From Trichostrongylus colubriformis (Eukaryota > Nematoda > Chromadorea > Rhabditida > Trichostrongylidae): a stretch of 64,000 bases of DNA. The stretch's first letter is position 1. Every line of letters begins with the position of its first letter. Both the position numbers and the translations under genes were made by a program. This document shows, piece after piece, positions 11,500-23,304 of this stretch. The DNA lies in assembly GCA_963978905.1 (NCBI GenBank), contig OZ022261.1, positions 3,163,992-3,227,991 on the forward strand, given 5' to 3'. The notes beneath the pieces were generated by a model. It was given only the letters and a program-made list of their open reading frames with translations, made no database searches and was not told the DNA's origin.

Positions 11500-13085
11500 A
11501 GAATTGGGTAGATGCTGACCTAAGCGCACAGAGCACATAAGAATCAAGCTTAGCTCCGCTCACTGTGAGCGGGGCTTGCGCGGAAACTGCCGGTGTTCAA
11601 ATTTAAGTCCACGCTCAGGTTCCAAAAATCAGGCAGGCTAGGAATGGACCTGTAGAGGTCGGGCAAGTCAGGGATGAGTTGGGGTAAGCGAAAATGTACG
11701 GAGCACATGAGAGGCAAAACCAGAAGTTTGGTGTGTTTGTGTGTGTGTGCATGTGTCCGTTTTTTGTCACATAATCTACTCTCAACTCAATTGCAACGTG
11801 GAGAGGTCGGGCAAGATGGGAATGGGTAGGAGTTGACCAAAGTGTGCGGAGCTCATTAAGGACTAAGCCTAGCTCCGCCCACCGTGAGCGGGGCTTGCGC
11901 AGATATGGTTCAAAAAATCGGCTAAATCAAGAGTGGGCCTGTAGGGATCGGGCAAGTTAAGACTCGGTAGGGCCTCATCTCAACTGTATCCTGGAGGGTC
12001 GCGCGAGTTAAGAGTGGGTAGGGGCTGACCTAAGCTTACAGAGCATATAAGAACTAGGCCTAGCTCCGCCCACCATGGGCGGGTCTTGCGCCGAAATCGA
12101 TGAATAAACGAATTTATGTCCTCGCTCAGGTGTTGGAAATCGGGCAAGTTAGGAAAGAGTCTGTTGAAGTCGCGCATGTAAGGACTGGGGAGGGACTGAC
12201 CAAAGTGAAGGGTGCACACAACAAGCAGGTAAGGCACGGGCCTGTGGAGGTCGGGCAGGTTAGGATTGGGTAGGGGTCATGTGTACGGAGCATATAAGTT
12301 TTGAGCTTAGCTCCGCCTACCATGGGCGGGGCCTGCGCCGAAACCGATGGGTGCTCCAATTTAAGTCCTCGCCTGGGTTCCGAAAATCGGGACGGTCAGG
12401 AAGGGACTGCTCAGGTCGTGCGAGTAAGGAGTGGGTAGAGACTGACCAAATTGTAGGGAGCACACAAGGAGCAGAACGGGCCTGTAGAGGTAGGGCAAGT
12501 TAGGATAGCGCAGGGGCAAACACAAGTGTACGGAGCACATAAGTTCTAAGCCTACTTCCGCCCCCATGGGCTGGGCTTGCGCCGAAATCGATGAATAGAC
12601 GAATTCAGGTTTTCGCTCAAGTGCTGAAAATCGGACAAGTTAGGAAAGGTCTGTTGAAGTCGCGCATGTAAGAACTGGGGAGGGACTGACCAAAGTGAAG
12701 GGTGCACACAACAAGCAGGTAAGGCACGGGCCTGTGGAGGTCGGGCAGGTTAGGATTGGGTAGGGGTCATGTGTACGGAGCATATAAGTTTTAAGCTTAG
12801 CTCCGCCCACCATGGGCGGGGCCTGCGCCGAAACCGACGGGTGCTCATGTTTATAAATTCTCGCTTGGGTTCCGAAAATCGGGAAGGTCAGGAATGGGAC
12901 TGCTCAGGTCGTGCGAGTAGGAACTGGATAGGGACAGACCAAAATGTAGGGAGCACACAAGAAGTAAATTAGGTACGGGTGTGTGGAGGTCGGGCAGGTT
13001 TGGATTGGGTAGGAGTCAACCCACCAAACTTATGTACTCTGTACACGTCAACCCCCTGTGTATAGAGTACATAAGTTCTAAGCCT
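11500..13085. repeat. Degenerate tandem array with a 492-bp higher-order repeat
   Basis: Units contain AGCTCCGCCCACCATGGGCG, GGGCTTGCGCCGAAA, GGTCGGGCAAGTTAGGA and ACGGAGCACATAAG. The AGCTCCGCC core appears near 11553, 11873, 12064, 12311, 12548 and 12802. The segment 12121-12330 is repeated at about 12613-12820, giving a 492-bp higher-order duplication. A shorter related block lies at 26650-27240. Open frames within the array are not credible genes. Confidence 0.85.
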
Positions 13086-13560
13086 AGCCCGGCCATAATT
13101 GCAATATTGGTACCACACTCACAAAGTGACTGTTTGTTCTCGGTTACCATTAGGGAGTGGTGTGTTCTTATCAGGTGTATCTCTCGGCAATCAGTTAAGG
13201 TCAATGTTTATTATAGAACTGATACATGCACGTCCTCTCCAAACTTTTAATCCTCAAAAGTCAACTACTACGGAGCGCCTCAGCGCTCACGATGAGACAC
13301 CTCCAACTGCTGCCGCTCCGTTTAGCGTGGCCGCCCCTCTGCGATTGTGCCTTACACACTCGGATCAACGATGGGAAGGGGGTCTTCTTTCTTGGATTTT
13401 GACCGTTTCGATCCATCTTCCTTGCTTTGGTACTACTAAGTGCTTCAAATCTATTTTTGTGTTCGGATCGAATCCTGCCTTTCCTTAAAGGGGTTTTGCC
13501 TTCAGTGGGGAAGGGGTTACAGATGGGTGTGGTGTCTCTTAGTTTCAACCAAAGGCGATG
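13080..13560. repeat. Dispersed repeat segment shared with 27185-27740
   Basis: The order of motifs GGTTACCATTAGGGAGTG, ACTGATACATGCACGTCCT, CTACGGAGCGCC and TTTTTGTGTTCGGATCGAAT is the same as in the 27.2-27.7 kb block. In both places the segment directly follows the AGCTCCGCC array, so array and unique tail together form one dispersed element with at least two copies here. Confidence 0.8.
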
Positions 13561-13656
13561 ATGGTTGGAGGTTTGCTCACAATATATACAAGCCGCATAT
13601 TATCCGTTCCCTGCTGCAATGTGCGCTCCCTATACACAGGGCCTATTCCAGCTGCA

Positions 13657-13805
13657 ATGCGCGCGAAGCGCGCATGCGAAAGTCGGCTCGCCGCGCTAGC
13701 GGCGAGCCGAGAGTCGCTCCTCGCTACAAAGCAGAAAGCCCCAAAGCCACCCTGCCGGGGCGGCGAAGCCGCCCCTACGAGGATTGGCCGGCGTCAGCCG
13801 GCCAA
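13657..13805. repeat. Cluster of four GC-rich perfect hairpins
   Basis: Four perfect inverted repeats lie within 150 bp. The stem ATGCGCGC (13657-13664) has loop GAA. The stem TCGGCTCGCCGC (13683-13694) has a 4-nt loop. The stem GGGGCGGC (13757-13764) has loop GAA. The stem TTGGCCGGC (13784-13792) has a 4-nt loop. Base composition is strikingly GC-rich against its surroundings. No function is known to me. Confidence 0.85.
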
Positions 13806-14906
13806 CCCGACTGGTACAACTCATAACAGAGAAAGGGGAAGAGGGGATTCGCTTCCGCACCAGAGACTGCAAGATGACAGCCGTTTTGTGGCAAAACAGG
13901 CGCCCAAATGACAAATACAACATTCCAAACAGCATTTTGAGCTGAATCCAACAGTATACACTTTTAAATAAAAATTATGAGCGGGAATTGAGTTATGACG
14001 AAGGCATTAACTTAGTTTTTCGAACAACTAGGACTAATGTTGTATCCTCTCAACTATCCGTTACTTCTAAATCCGAATCCCACCAGAAGAGGTGATCCGA
14101 ATTTCCCCTTACCCTTCACTGTTGACCATTTTGTTATTCGAATGAAAAATCTTTCGATCTTACAAACAGCATTGTTCTACCTCAAAATTACACATGGATC
14201 CAATGTGTGCTAAAACAATTGTCACCAACTCTAGAAATTTACTACCAACATGCTCAGTGCGGGGTTTCAACACTCTTTGAACTTTAAATTTTTCACGAGA
14301 AATTCGAGGAAGTGTCGGCAGGAAATCACTTTTGAAAATAGACTGTAATAGCTTTTCATACCTTTTTACACTCCCTCAATAGCGCATTGACGGGTGGTAG
14401 CACTTGCAATAATGACTGATGGATCAGCTAAAACATATGTATATCACACGCTTGACCAACGACAGGTCTCTATTAGACAATGCAAAAAAAACTCACTACT
14501 CTCTGTTCGCAACTTCGAAGAGATTTGTCACCTGAAAATCATAATAACTCTCACAAGACAGAGGGAAAAGCTCAACTACTAAAATTAGAAGTGACTCAGG
14601 AGAATGTTTTGGAGGCAAAGTCAATATTTGTTATATCTTCTGTGATGACGAAATTGCGGACTCCCCCGTAAGTGATCTGATGAATGCGAAGTTTGCATTT
14701 TTTAAAACTTTTCGGGTGCGCCATGCACTCGATAGATCTGACTCGTGATGACTGACTGCACTGAGGCCTGTGCAATGAGATGGAGCAGCCAGTACAAATG
14801 TTTGTATCCTTCTGTCACCCACCCAGATCGATTCCAATAAATAATGCAACGAAAAAGGAGGGCTCGAGCACACTAGCCTTCGACCGAGCTTAGCCTGCTT
14901 TCTATT
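13806..14906. other. No gene recognised
   Basis: Small open frames near 14394-14873 have no family features or paired splice sites. Nothing else was seen. Confidence 0.4.
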
Positions 14907-15942
14907 GGGTCATTTCATAAGTAATGTCGTTTTTTTCCAGCGTAAATTTTTCCTATGAAATTACAAGTTTTCGCAGCATGTCATATATCATTCGAAAGAG
15001 GTTTTCCTGCTCTACAGAATGACATGTTTAGTTTTCGAGTTCGTTAGAATGGGGCCGACATTTAGGCTGGCGAAGAGGTAGGTCCAGCCGACAAAAATTG
15101 ACCAAACCGGCAATCAATTGAAACACTATATTTTAATTTAGGAAAATCAACCAGTCATGTGTCGCGTACTTAGCCCTGACCTCTTCTACAATTTCCAATA
15201 TTTAATTGATCAAGAAGTCGTGTCGTTATTTTTCTAAAATCTTTTTTTCGAAAGCACCCACATTTATTCAAAATGAAATTTTTTCTTTCAAATTTTTTGA
15301 TTAGAGTTGTTTTATAAACCACTTCGAAGGACTTTTCCTGCTCTATCGAAAACATCCTTCTAGTTTGTTTTGGCTGCGATTCAGATTGAGTTTTAATACC
15401 ATGTGATATGGGTCCAGTTGACATTTTTCACAATTTATTTTTTCCATGAGAAAGTTAAGGAATCCGGTCAGTGGTATTTTCCTGTTCTTAGGCACCACCT
15501 GTTCTTAACATTCCACCACTCTTTCAACTGATTGGTTGAGAAAATTTTCTAGCCTTCGTTCGAAGAAATTGTCTAAAATCACCGAGTTGTGGCGGAAAAA
15601 CGAAATGTGGAAAAAGAGCGACGTGACTTTTTAAGCAACCGACTGGTGGAACTTACAGGAGAGGTCGGGGCTAAGTACGGAACACATGATTGGTTAGATT
15701 TCCTCAGGTAAAATATTGTGTTTCAATTGATTGCCGGTTTGGCCAATTTTTGTTTGCTGGACCTATCTCTTCGCCGGCCTAAATGTCGGCGCCATTCTGA
15801 CATACTCAAAAACTAAGTAGGCCATTTTGTAGAGCGGAGAATTCTCTTCCGAATGATATATAATATTCTGCAAAAATTTGTGATTTATGGCAAAAATTTT
15901 CGCTTGAAAAAAAAACGACACTACTTATGGAATGACCCAATA
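14907..15942. mobile_element. 1.04-kb inverted-repeat element with ends ATTGGGTCATT
   Basis: The left end begins ATTGGGTCATTTCATAAGTA followed by ATGTCGTTTTTTT. The right end is its near-perfect inverse (TACTTATGGAATGACCCAAT). Similarity runs inward about 240 bp on each side. The boundary may contain a TA target duplication, which together with the terminal sequence suggests the Tc1/mariner superfamily. No transposase remains; the minus-strand frame at 15170-15424 is not recognisable. Confidence 0.75.
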
Positions 15943-16104
15943 CATATGTGAGTAAGATGGATTTTAAAATCTCCGGAGCTGGATTTGTTAGACACGATTG
16001 GAACTAAAAAGGCAGTCGTGAACTTAATCCACCGAAAGTAAGACTGTGAGACTAACCTGCCTCCACTCGCTTTGATTCGCAGCCGAACACCAGATCCTCC
16101 TCAC

Positions 16105-19100
16105 CTGTGTGCGCAATTCTGCATAGTGGCCATCCTGGAGAAGTCTAGCAGCAAGGTACTGAGCCCTTAAATAAGGAAATCAACTATAGAACAATATCTG
16201 AAAGCCGACGTTATCGCACCAAGTTGCAAAAAGAACTAAAGAGGTTTTTTGGAGAATGAAAATTTTTCGAAAAATATCAGACTTCATATTCGAACTTCAT
16301 GCTAGTGGACAAACAAGCGGATCATCTATCGAACATGCATGCCCATAAAAATTGAATACAGACCCTCAACAATAAGACAAGCAAGCGGTAGGAAGCCTCA
16401 CTTAGATGCCGAGATAACACGCAAGGGAGCCGTCCCACTCATAACCAAGCTGCAAGACCTTGCAGTTTGACTGTGAAAAAAGAAGCCGAATTTTCCAATG
16501 ACATGATGCCAAACCCAAACGAGAAAAACTCATATAATGAAGCCGAGTATTATTGACATAGTTACTTCTGAACTAACCTTCTATGCCCCTCGACAATTTC
16601 TGGATCAAACATAGTTAATCAGATTATTTCCAACACGGTTAGAGCACGTCTAGGATTATCAGGAAAAACAGTCTGGATGAGAGAAATTTCAGATCACTAA
16701 CAGCTAAAAAGGAGTTCATGAAGGAGAAACATCAGCACATAAACCTACTTTAATCACAAATTCCGGGATGAGCGACTGGTGCTGGATGAGCACCAATTTC
16801 TTGTTGGCCTCATTAACCACATAATCGGAAACTTCAACATTACAAGCGGCAGCCATTTTCGCGAATGCGTACAGGTTCTGAAGAAATGAGGGCTAAAGTA
16901 TACATAAAAAAATAGAAAGGCACGGTACTCAAAATGTTCTGGAAGCATCACGACAGCCTCCGTTGATTAAGCGTACTCTTTGGCGCTTTACATCAGAGTT
17001 CTCACGATCAGCCAGGCCTAGCAAGCTCTTAGAAGCCTAAAAGAGCTTATCCACATTGGAGAAGAGAAAAGAAAAGTTAACGGAAATAGTAGTATCCTCC
17101 AAACATATTTCACACTGCTTAAGACAGTGGTACATTTTATAAGTCTCATAGTTTTTACTGCTGGCGCGGGACGGAAGGCTCCAGAGCGTTATATAGATAT
17201 AGATACTATTGCTGACAAGTTCTTAATGCATGACAAATTCTTAATGTACGCTGCATGTCGTCACCCATATGGACAGAGTGTACTTCACAGGCAGATAGTC
17301 GCACTACGCAGCTAACAGAGATGGACAGCAATGATGAAGCCATCTGATCTCATCGGTGGTCCTGCTAAGGCTTGCACGCATTATAGGCTAAGTGCGCCGA
17401 ATAAAGAATGGAGTGGGGAGAGCCATGTGCACCTCCTGCACGTCTCTGCTATTACATGTACATGGATCTGAAGCGAAGTTTGTGTAGCGACAAGTGAAAC
17501 ATCCTTATTCTCATCGTCTCATATGGATACCAAATGCATTCATTTTTACTACAGTTCTGAATACAACTAGAATGCGGAACGTATCGCAAAAGAAGTTGAT
17601 TAACGCAAGAAAGCTTGCACTTTTACGCCTTGATTTCCACAGCATCTAGCAAAATTATTTGACACGTACTGGAATGCATAACAGACCTTGTCGAACTGCC
17701 AATTTTAAAGTTCTCTTCTCCACCGAATATCTTCACATGAAGACAGATAGAGATCGACGCGTTCTCCTTTCTCCTCCAGAAGCAACTCGAGCAGCTCTGA
17801 AGAAAGTAGGGATTTCGATCCATCAAACCTTTTTTCGTAAAATTTGGTAGACGGGGTCACTTTTCTGCTTCAGGTATCGGCACAGATACATGACAAACTC
17901 ATCAGCAGCGAATCGTTGCTTATAAGAGTTGAGCTTGGCACGTCGTTCTACGTCGTTCATATCAAGACACACTTTCAGCAGATTTTTGAAATCCTAGTAG
18001 ATAAACAGATTACAAAGATAGTGAAGTAGTTTTGGGATAAGGACCAACTATAAATACTCGAAAGAGATGGGCTGAAATTAAAGTGAACCTTAAACGTTTC
18101 TACCAGTCCCACAGCTACGTCACATTCGGCGAGATTTTATAGTGTAATTATGATCTCATGTCCGACAGCTGGCTCATTGCACTTGCTCAGACGAATATTG
18201 CCATGCTAGAAGATCATGGTTCACATCAGGAAATCACAAAAGAATTGATCTTTATTTAAAATGATTGGTACAGGTCCAGCCGCACTTTTGATTGAGGCAG
18301 ACAAAATTATTTGACACGTACTGGAATGCATAACAGACCTTGTCGAACTGCCAATTTTAAAGTTCTCTTCTCCACCGAATATCTTCACATGAAGACAGAT
18401 AGAGATCGACGCGTTCTCCTTTCTCCTCCAGAAGCAACTCGAGCAGCTCTGAAGAAAGTAGGGATTTCGATCCATCAAACCTTTTTTCGTAAAATTTGGT
18501 AGACGGGGTCACTTTTCTGCTTCAGGTATCGGCACAGATACATGACAAACTCATCAGCAGCGAATCGTTGCTTATAAGAGTTGAGCTTGGCACGTCGTTC
18601 TACGTCGTTCATATCAAGACACACTTTCAGCAGATTTTTGAAATCCTAGTAGATAAACAGATTACAAAGATAGTGAAGTAGTTTTGGGATAAGGACCAAC
18701 TATAAATACTCGAAAGAGATGGGCTGAAATTAAAGTGAACCTTAAACGTTTCTACCAGTCCCACAGCTACGTCACATTCGGCGAGATTTTATAGTGTAAT
18801 TATGATCTCATGTCCGACAGCTGGCTCATTGCACTTGCTCAGACGAATATTGCCATGCTAGAAGATCATGGTTCACATCAGGAAATCACAAAAGAATTGA
18901 TCTTTATTTAAAATGATTGGTACAGGTCCAGCCGCACTTTTGATTGAGGCAGATGGCGTATGATTCCCTCCAGTAAAAGGCTTACCAATGTCTTTGGAGC
19001 ACTACTGACAGACATGAAATCGACCATTCAGATGGAATACATTTGTAAGAGGAACATAGCAGTCATTCGCGCACCCACATAAGAACGGTGGTATGAGAGG

Positions 19101-20784
19101 AAGTGTGACGTAAGGTCAGACGATTTCATAGGCTGCAACCATCAGCCAGTGTTCTGTGTGTGCCAGATATGTGGTAGAAAAGTCACTGTGGTACGGAATC
19201 TACAACTTCAAAAGCACTGTTGCTAGGTAGCCTTGGTTCTTTCATCCACTTGCGTGAATGTCTCGCATTCGGACAATTTTCAGATCAACTACTCGAAAAA
19301 ATGAAGAGTAGTTCACGAACCGCAAAACATAGTCTCTCTGCTAGTAATATTTTGCACTGAAAGGATCAATCTTAATAATGGGCTCATCAAGTGAAAATAG
19401 CTTAGAAGGACTACAGCACGTTCAAAGTTGTTATTAAGCTCACCATTGCAAGGCACGCATCAGAGATGGCTCCTGTTGTCCACTGAATGTCTGATCGCTG
19501 ACCAACTTGCCTTCCTGAGGTCCTTCAAAATAAGCGATGAGGAATATAAGTATGATGAGTGTCCCAGAAAAATGTTTTTACAAACAAAAAATGAAACAAG
19601 TGCAAATTAGTGCACATAATACGTGACAGTACCAAACCTTCTGTAAGTGTCGATAGCGTCTGCATAAGTAAGCATCACATCAGTATCGTGTGGATAAAGA
19701 ATAATCACTCGATCGGTTCGTTCGCAAATGGATGACTTGGAAGTTAGTCCAGGGACACACAGAAATACGCGACCAACAAAAGATAATTCTTCATCCCCCT
19801 GGTAACGAAAAAAGTAAGTGAAAAACTCCAGCGGCTATACACTACTAGCTTGACTGATAGGCTGATGTCTTTTGATTGTTTCAAGTTCGTACCTATTGAA
19901 AATATTACCTTGAAAGCTTTTCTTTATTCTCATGATTCAGCAAGTTCGATTCTTATGAAGGCCTTTAGGCATTTCCAAACTCTTTCTTATCCTATCTGTA
20001 ACGCCCAACAGTACTTCCTTTCAACTATCACTTTAGTTTACGAATACTGTCCTATTTATACCAGTTAATGTTCAACAACATAATCACCATCACACTCTAC
20101 AATGCTAAGCCATTCGCTGGGCAGCAATGCCCTTGCCCCAGAAAGCCGTAGCCGTAAGTCCCAGAATATTTTTGAAAATGTTATAAGTGGGGTAGGATTT
20201 ATGAACTAACGTAATTGTTGCAGGCTCAGTCGACGACGTCAAACAGCGCTATGACCCAAATACACAGTATCCTATCCACCTCAAGCCACCAACACCAACA
20301 GGAGTGGTTGAGACTCCAGTCTCGCACTACTTGTACGATCTTGTAGAATATTTACGGGTTGGGCCCAATACCCCACAGTGAAAGCTCGAAAAAGTAGGGA
20401 TGCATTGTTAGCGTATTCTCACTTTTGTAAATATCCTTACTTATAAAACCCTCAATGGCTTCCAACAGGCGTGAAATGGACACCACATGAACCACGAGTA
20501 TAAAAAAATACATAATACTTAACGCTCACATTGCAATCTTCTTGCGGATCTCTTTGAATAATCAAAAGGAGTTTATAACGCGCGAGTTTAAAAACAAAAC
20601 GAGTATAAATCATCGAACATAAGCCAAACACAACTGGAGCGAACACTACTGACCTGTCCGTGGCTTAGGCCTGAGAGCCAAAAATGATATTCGACAAGCG
20701 TCTTCCGATTCCGCGTGTTTCCCGTTGCACCGTCATGAAGCAGGTATACAGATCCGGAGGTTGTCGTCAGGATGAACGACGTTT
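16105..20784 (-). CDS. Unidentified multi-exon gene with a duplicated internal exon
   Basis: Minus-strand exons with good splice sites and compatible phases: 20654-20784 (weak acceptor; contains NRKTLVEYHFWLSGLSHG), 19638-19798 (53 codons; contains ELSFVGRVFLCVPGL), 18986-19004, 18481-18645 (55 codons beginning DFKNLLKVCLDMNDVERRAK), its perfect duplicate 17829-17993, 16749-16877 (43 codons beginning NLYAFAKMAAACNVEVSDYV) and 16105-16158 (contains YLAARLLQDGHYAEL). An ATG at 19015 could alternatively start a shorter gene (MSVSSAPKTL). The helical, Leu-rich character suggests an alpha-solenoid, but I do not recognise the family. The gene continues or ends outside these exons. The duplicated exon is followed by a third coding-like stretch (LLELLLEEKGERVDLYLSS) separated by only 34 nt. 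The duplicated block therefore needs transcript evidence. Confidence 0.5.
17650..18953. repeat. Perfect 652-bp direct tandem duplication
   Basis: Positions 17650-18301 and 18302-18953 appear identical base for base when read side by side, and the flanking bases differ at both ends. Each copy contains the same minus-strand exon (17829-17993 and 18481-18645) with its acceptor. Such identity means a very recent duplication or an assembly artefact. Confidence 0.95.
20102..20381 (+). CDS. Small two-exon gene nested in an intron, 69 aa, unidentified
   Basis: Exon 1 (20102-20153) begins with ATG, has an in-frame TAA upstream and ends at C|GTAAGT. Exon 2 (20224-20381) begins after ATTGTTGCAG and ends in TGA. 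The 70-nt intron has the size usual for other genes here, and the phases join to a 69-residue product. The product is polar with a tail containing HYLYDLVEYLRVG; no signal peptide or membrane segment is seen. It lies within the intron 19799-20653 of the minus-strand gene. The family is not recognised. It could also be the 3' end of a longer plus-strand gene. Confidence 0.5.
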
Positions 20785-20971
20785 CTTTGAACAAATTATT
20801 GTTATAGGGAAACTTTGGAGTCTTAGAAATTGCTATGAGCACTTAGGAGATCGAGAGCTAAAATTAACATAATTGGTAGAAGAGGTTCACCAAATAAATT
20901 CACCAATGTCTGCTGAATCGAGAAGTTGCACTGATAATGTGACTTCGCTTGCCAAGTCAATGACATATATT

Positions 20972-21299
20972 TCGGCACTATTCAACTATCACTACCACAG
21001 ATACCGCGATTTGGTTTGAAAAAAATTTTTGTTGAAACTTCGCCTCTGGAGGTTGTTGAGGGTCCTGATCACGAATATGACATCCGTTTTCCCATATAAC
21101 CCCCCTGGGCAAAGATTCAGCGCTTTGTGAAAACGAGTTGTTGCACCAACATTGTGCAATTGCACCAAATTGGCGCAAACGTCAAGAACGGATGTCATAT
21201 TTGTCATCAACACCCCAAATAACCCCCTGGGCAAAGTTCCAGCAAAATAATTTTTTCGACAACCGCGGTATCTGGTGTAGTGATAACTGAATAGTGGCG
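20972..21299. mobile_element. MITE with ends CGGCACTATTCAACTATCAC, copy 1
   Basis: The left arm (CACTATTCAACTATCACTAC, then AGATACCGCG) is matched inverted at the right end (CGCGGTATCTGG, then AGTGATAACTGAATAGTG). Internal subrepeats around GACATCCGTTTTCCC and GGATGTCATATTTG are also inverted. No coding capacity. A second copy is at 24888-25229. Confidence 0.85.
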
Positions 21300-22964
21300 G
21301 GAACACAACAAAACCACAAAATTTCTAATTTTCGAAAACTAAATAAATCTTCTAATGCAGAAATGTTCTAAGCGAAGAATTCTTACGGAAACTGAATTCG
21401 AGGTATGAGAACAGATTTTTCGCCCTAACAATGTGCATTGGGCGAGCACTTGCCGTTTTCAACACTATACTCGAGTGAAATGAGAGCTATACGCCTCTTC
21501 TCAGTCAATCTCCTTCCCCTGTACGACAATTCCTTTCCTTAACCATCTCGAAGCATGTGTTATGGCTGATCTCTGCCTGCTCATCGTTGCCATGCTGGCT
21601 CAAATTCCGACAGCGAAGATGACAGTACTTGTAGGCAGCTGAATGATAGCGAACTTAGTTGCCCCTGTCGATAGGACCTTAATGCAGTGCATGGCTGCAA
21701 TCCTTTGAGCTTCAGCCCATCAACTTCCTCTTCTGAACCAGCATTCCGATTTAAGACATCCTTGATACTTTTACAAAAGCTGTTTTATAGTTTCCACTGC
21801 GTAGGCGATGCGATGCAGCTGGAGATCTAGCATCTGAGAAAGCACTTCATGAAAAAAAGAAAAGATTGTGGAAATGATTTGTGCAGAAATTCGAAGGAAA
21901 AAAACTGCTACATTGTCGGTAATCGGAAACTATTTTTTACATGAGTGAGGATGAAAGCATTCATGAGATTGTTCGAAACGTGTTAGATTTAACAATCAAA
22001 ATTGCCAAAAAATATTGATAATAAGACATCAAAAAATATGAAACCGCTAGTGATAGTCTAACACAATTTTTGCTAGATGGTTGAGGTGATGACAAAATCG
22101 CATTTCTGCGAGATAGGATACAGTGTTCTTCAGAACCGAACGCGAACCATCAAAATTTCACAATTTTCTTCACTACTCAGATCTCAAACTAATAGAATGA
22201 TCGGAATCACGCGGACGTTTCGTTCTTTTTACTCTCCAAGTCATGAGAACTGGATGGAAACCACAAACAGTTCCAAAGTATATACTGAATGAAAGAGCCT
22301 GAAGCCTAGATGAGACCACCCCAATGTTCTCCCTTTTTTATCTTAGAAATAAAGCAGGAAGTATTCCGCCCAGCAAGCCTAGCTACTGATTCTAATTGAA
22401 AAACAATGCACCGATAAAAACTTACCATTGGTTCATAATGCTTAACAATGTGAGTGGCAAAAATTCAACGACACACACTTTTTGAACTGTACCGCGAACA
22501 GAAGGTCAACCCGTCGATCATGAAGTTCATAAAGTGGGTGCTCGGGCAACTATCAGCGACTCTGCTCAAATCCTTCAGCACCCTCACCTATTTGATATGG
22601 GAGGAACACACTTCTGGCGCTAGACATGGGGGAAACAGTATGTGGCGTCCGGTCAAGTATAACAATCCGAAAATTGGTTTTCACAGAAGTAAAACGGAAT
22701 CTTGTAAACCACCTACCTTAGTCTAAGATGGAACGCAGGAGAAGCGGTTTTGCGTTTGCCAACACCGCAGGAGCTGGGAACTCTGTAAACAATAAAAAAC
22801 AATATGTATGTATGTTGAGTGTGTGGGTACAGTGACCGGAAGTGTGTGAATTAGAGCTATTTTAGCTTTTGAACTGCACAATCGATAAGTATGAGACGTC
22901 AGCGGGTAAATAGCATTGAATGCAATAAATACAAGGCTCTGAATAATGATTCCACCAGACTCAC

Positions 22965-23275
22965 CGAATACCACTCGATTCCACAATGTGTGATGGCGAA
23001 GATGCAGCACTTGACAATGATTGGACACGCTTCCGTTTCGGAATAGCCGAGGGGTGGTATCTAAATTAAAGGAGCAATTAAGGTCACTCCTTTAGAAATC
23101 CATCGATATGATCACCATTTCATTATTTAGTTAAAAGGGAAATGAAACAACGAATTTCACCGGTAGGGTAGAGCAACCCTGCATATTAGTAAACAGAACC
23201 CTCTCCAAAATGATCAAAGGCATCTTACCGATCCTCGAGCAGGTGCTTGAGGTGATGGAAATGGAGATGAGCGTG
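22965..23275 (-). CDS. Two linked exons of an unidentified gene, weakly RhoGAP-like
   Basis: Exon 23229-23275 (after TGCGTCAG; Ser/Pro-rich, RSSPFPSPQAPARGS) joins in phase to exon 22965-23060 (after TTTAATTTAG, before GTGAGT), which encodes 32 residues including SETEACPIIVKCC and ITHCGIEW. A proline-rich linker followed by P-I-V-x-x-C and H-G-I-E resembles the start of a RhoGAP domain, but the next segment with the catalytic arginine was not found, so this is only a hint. An open exon at 22722-22786 could continue the gene. The gene may be the upstream part of the 16-20.8 kb gene. Confidence 0.35.
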
Positions 23276-23304
23276 CTGACGCATCAGAAGCAAATAAGAA
23301 ATAT

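Noticed and set aside
22454..22726. 90-residue plus-strand frame
   Set aside because: It lacks family features, and competing open minus-strand segments there are equally unconvincing.
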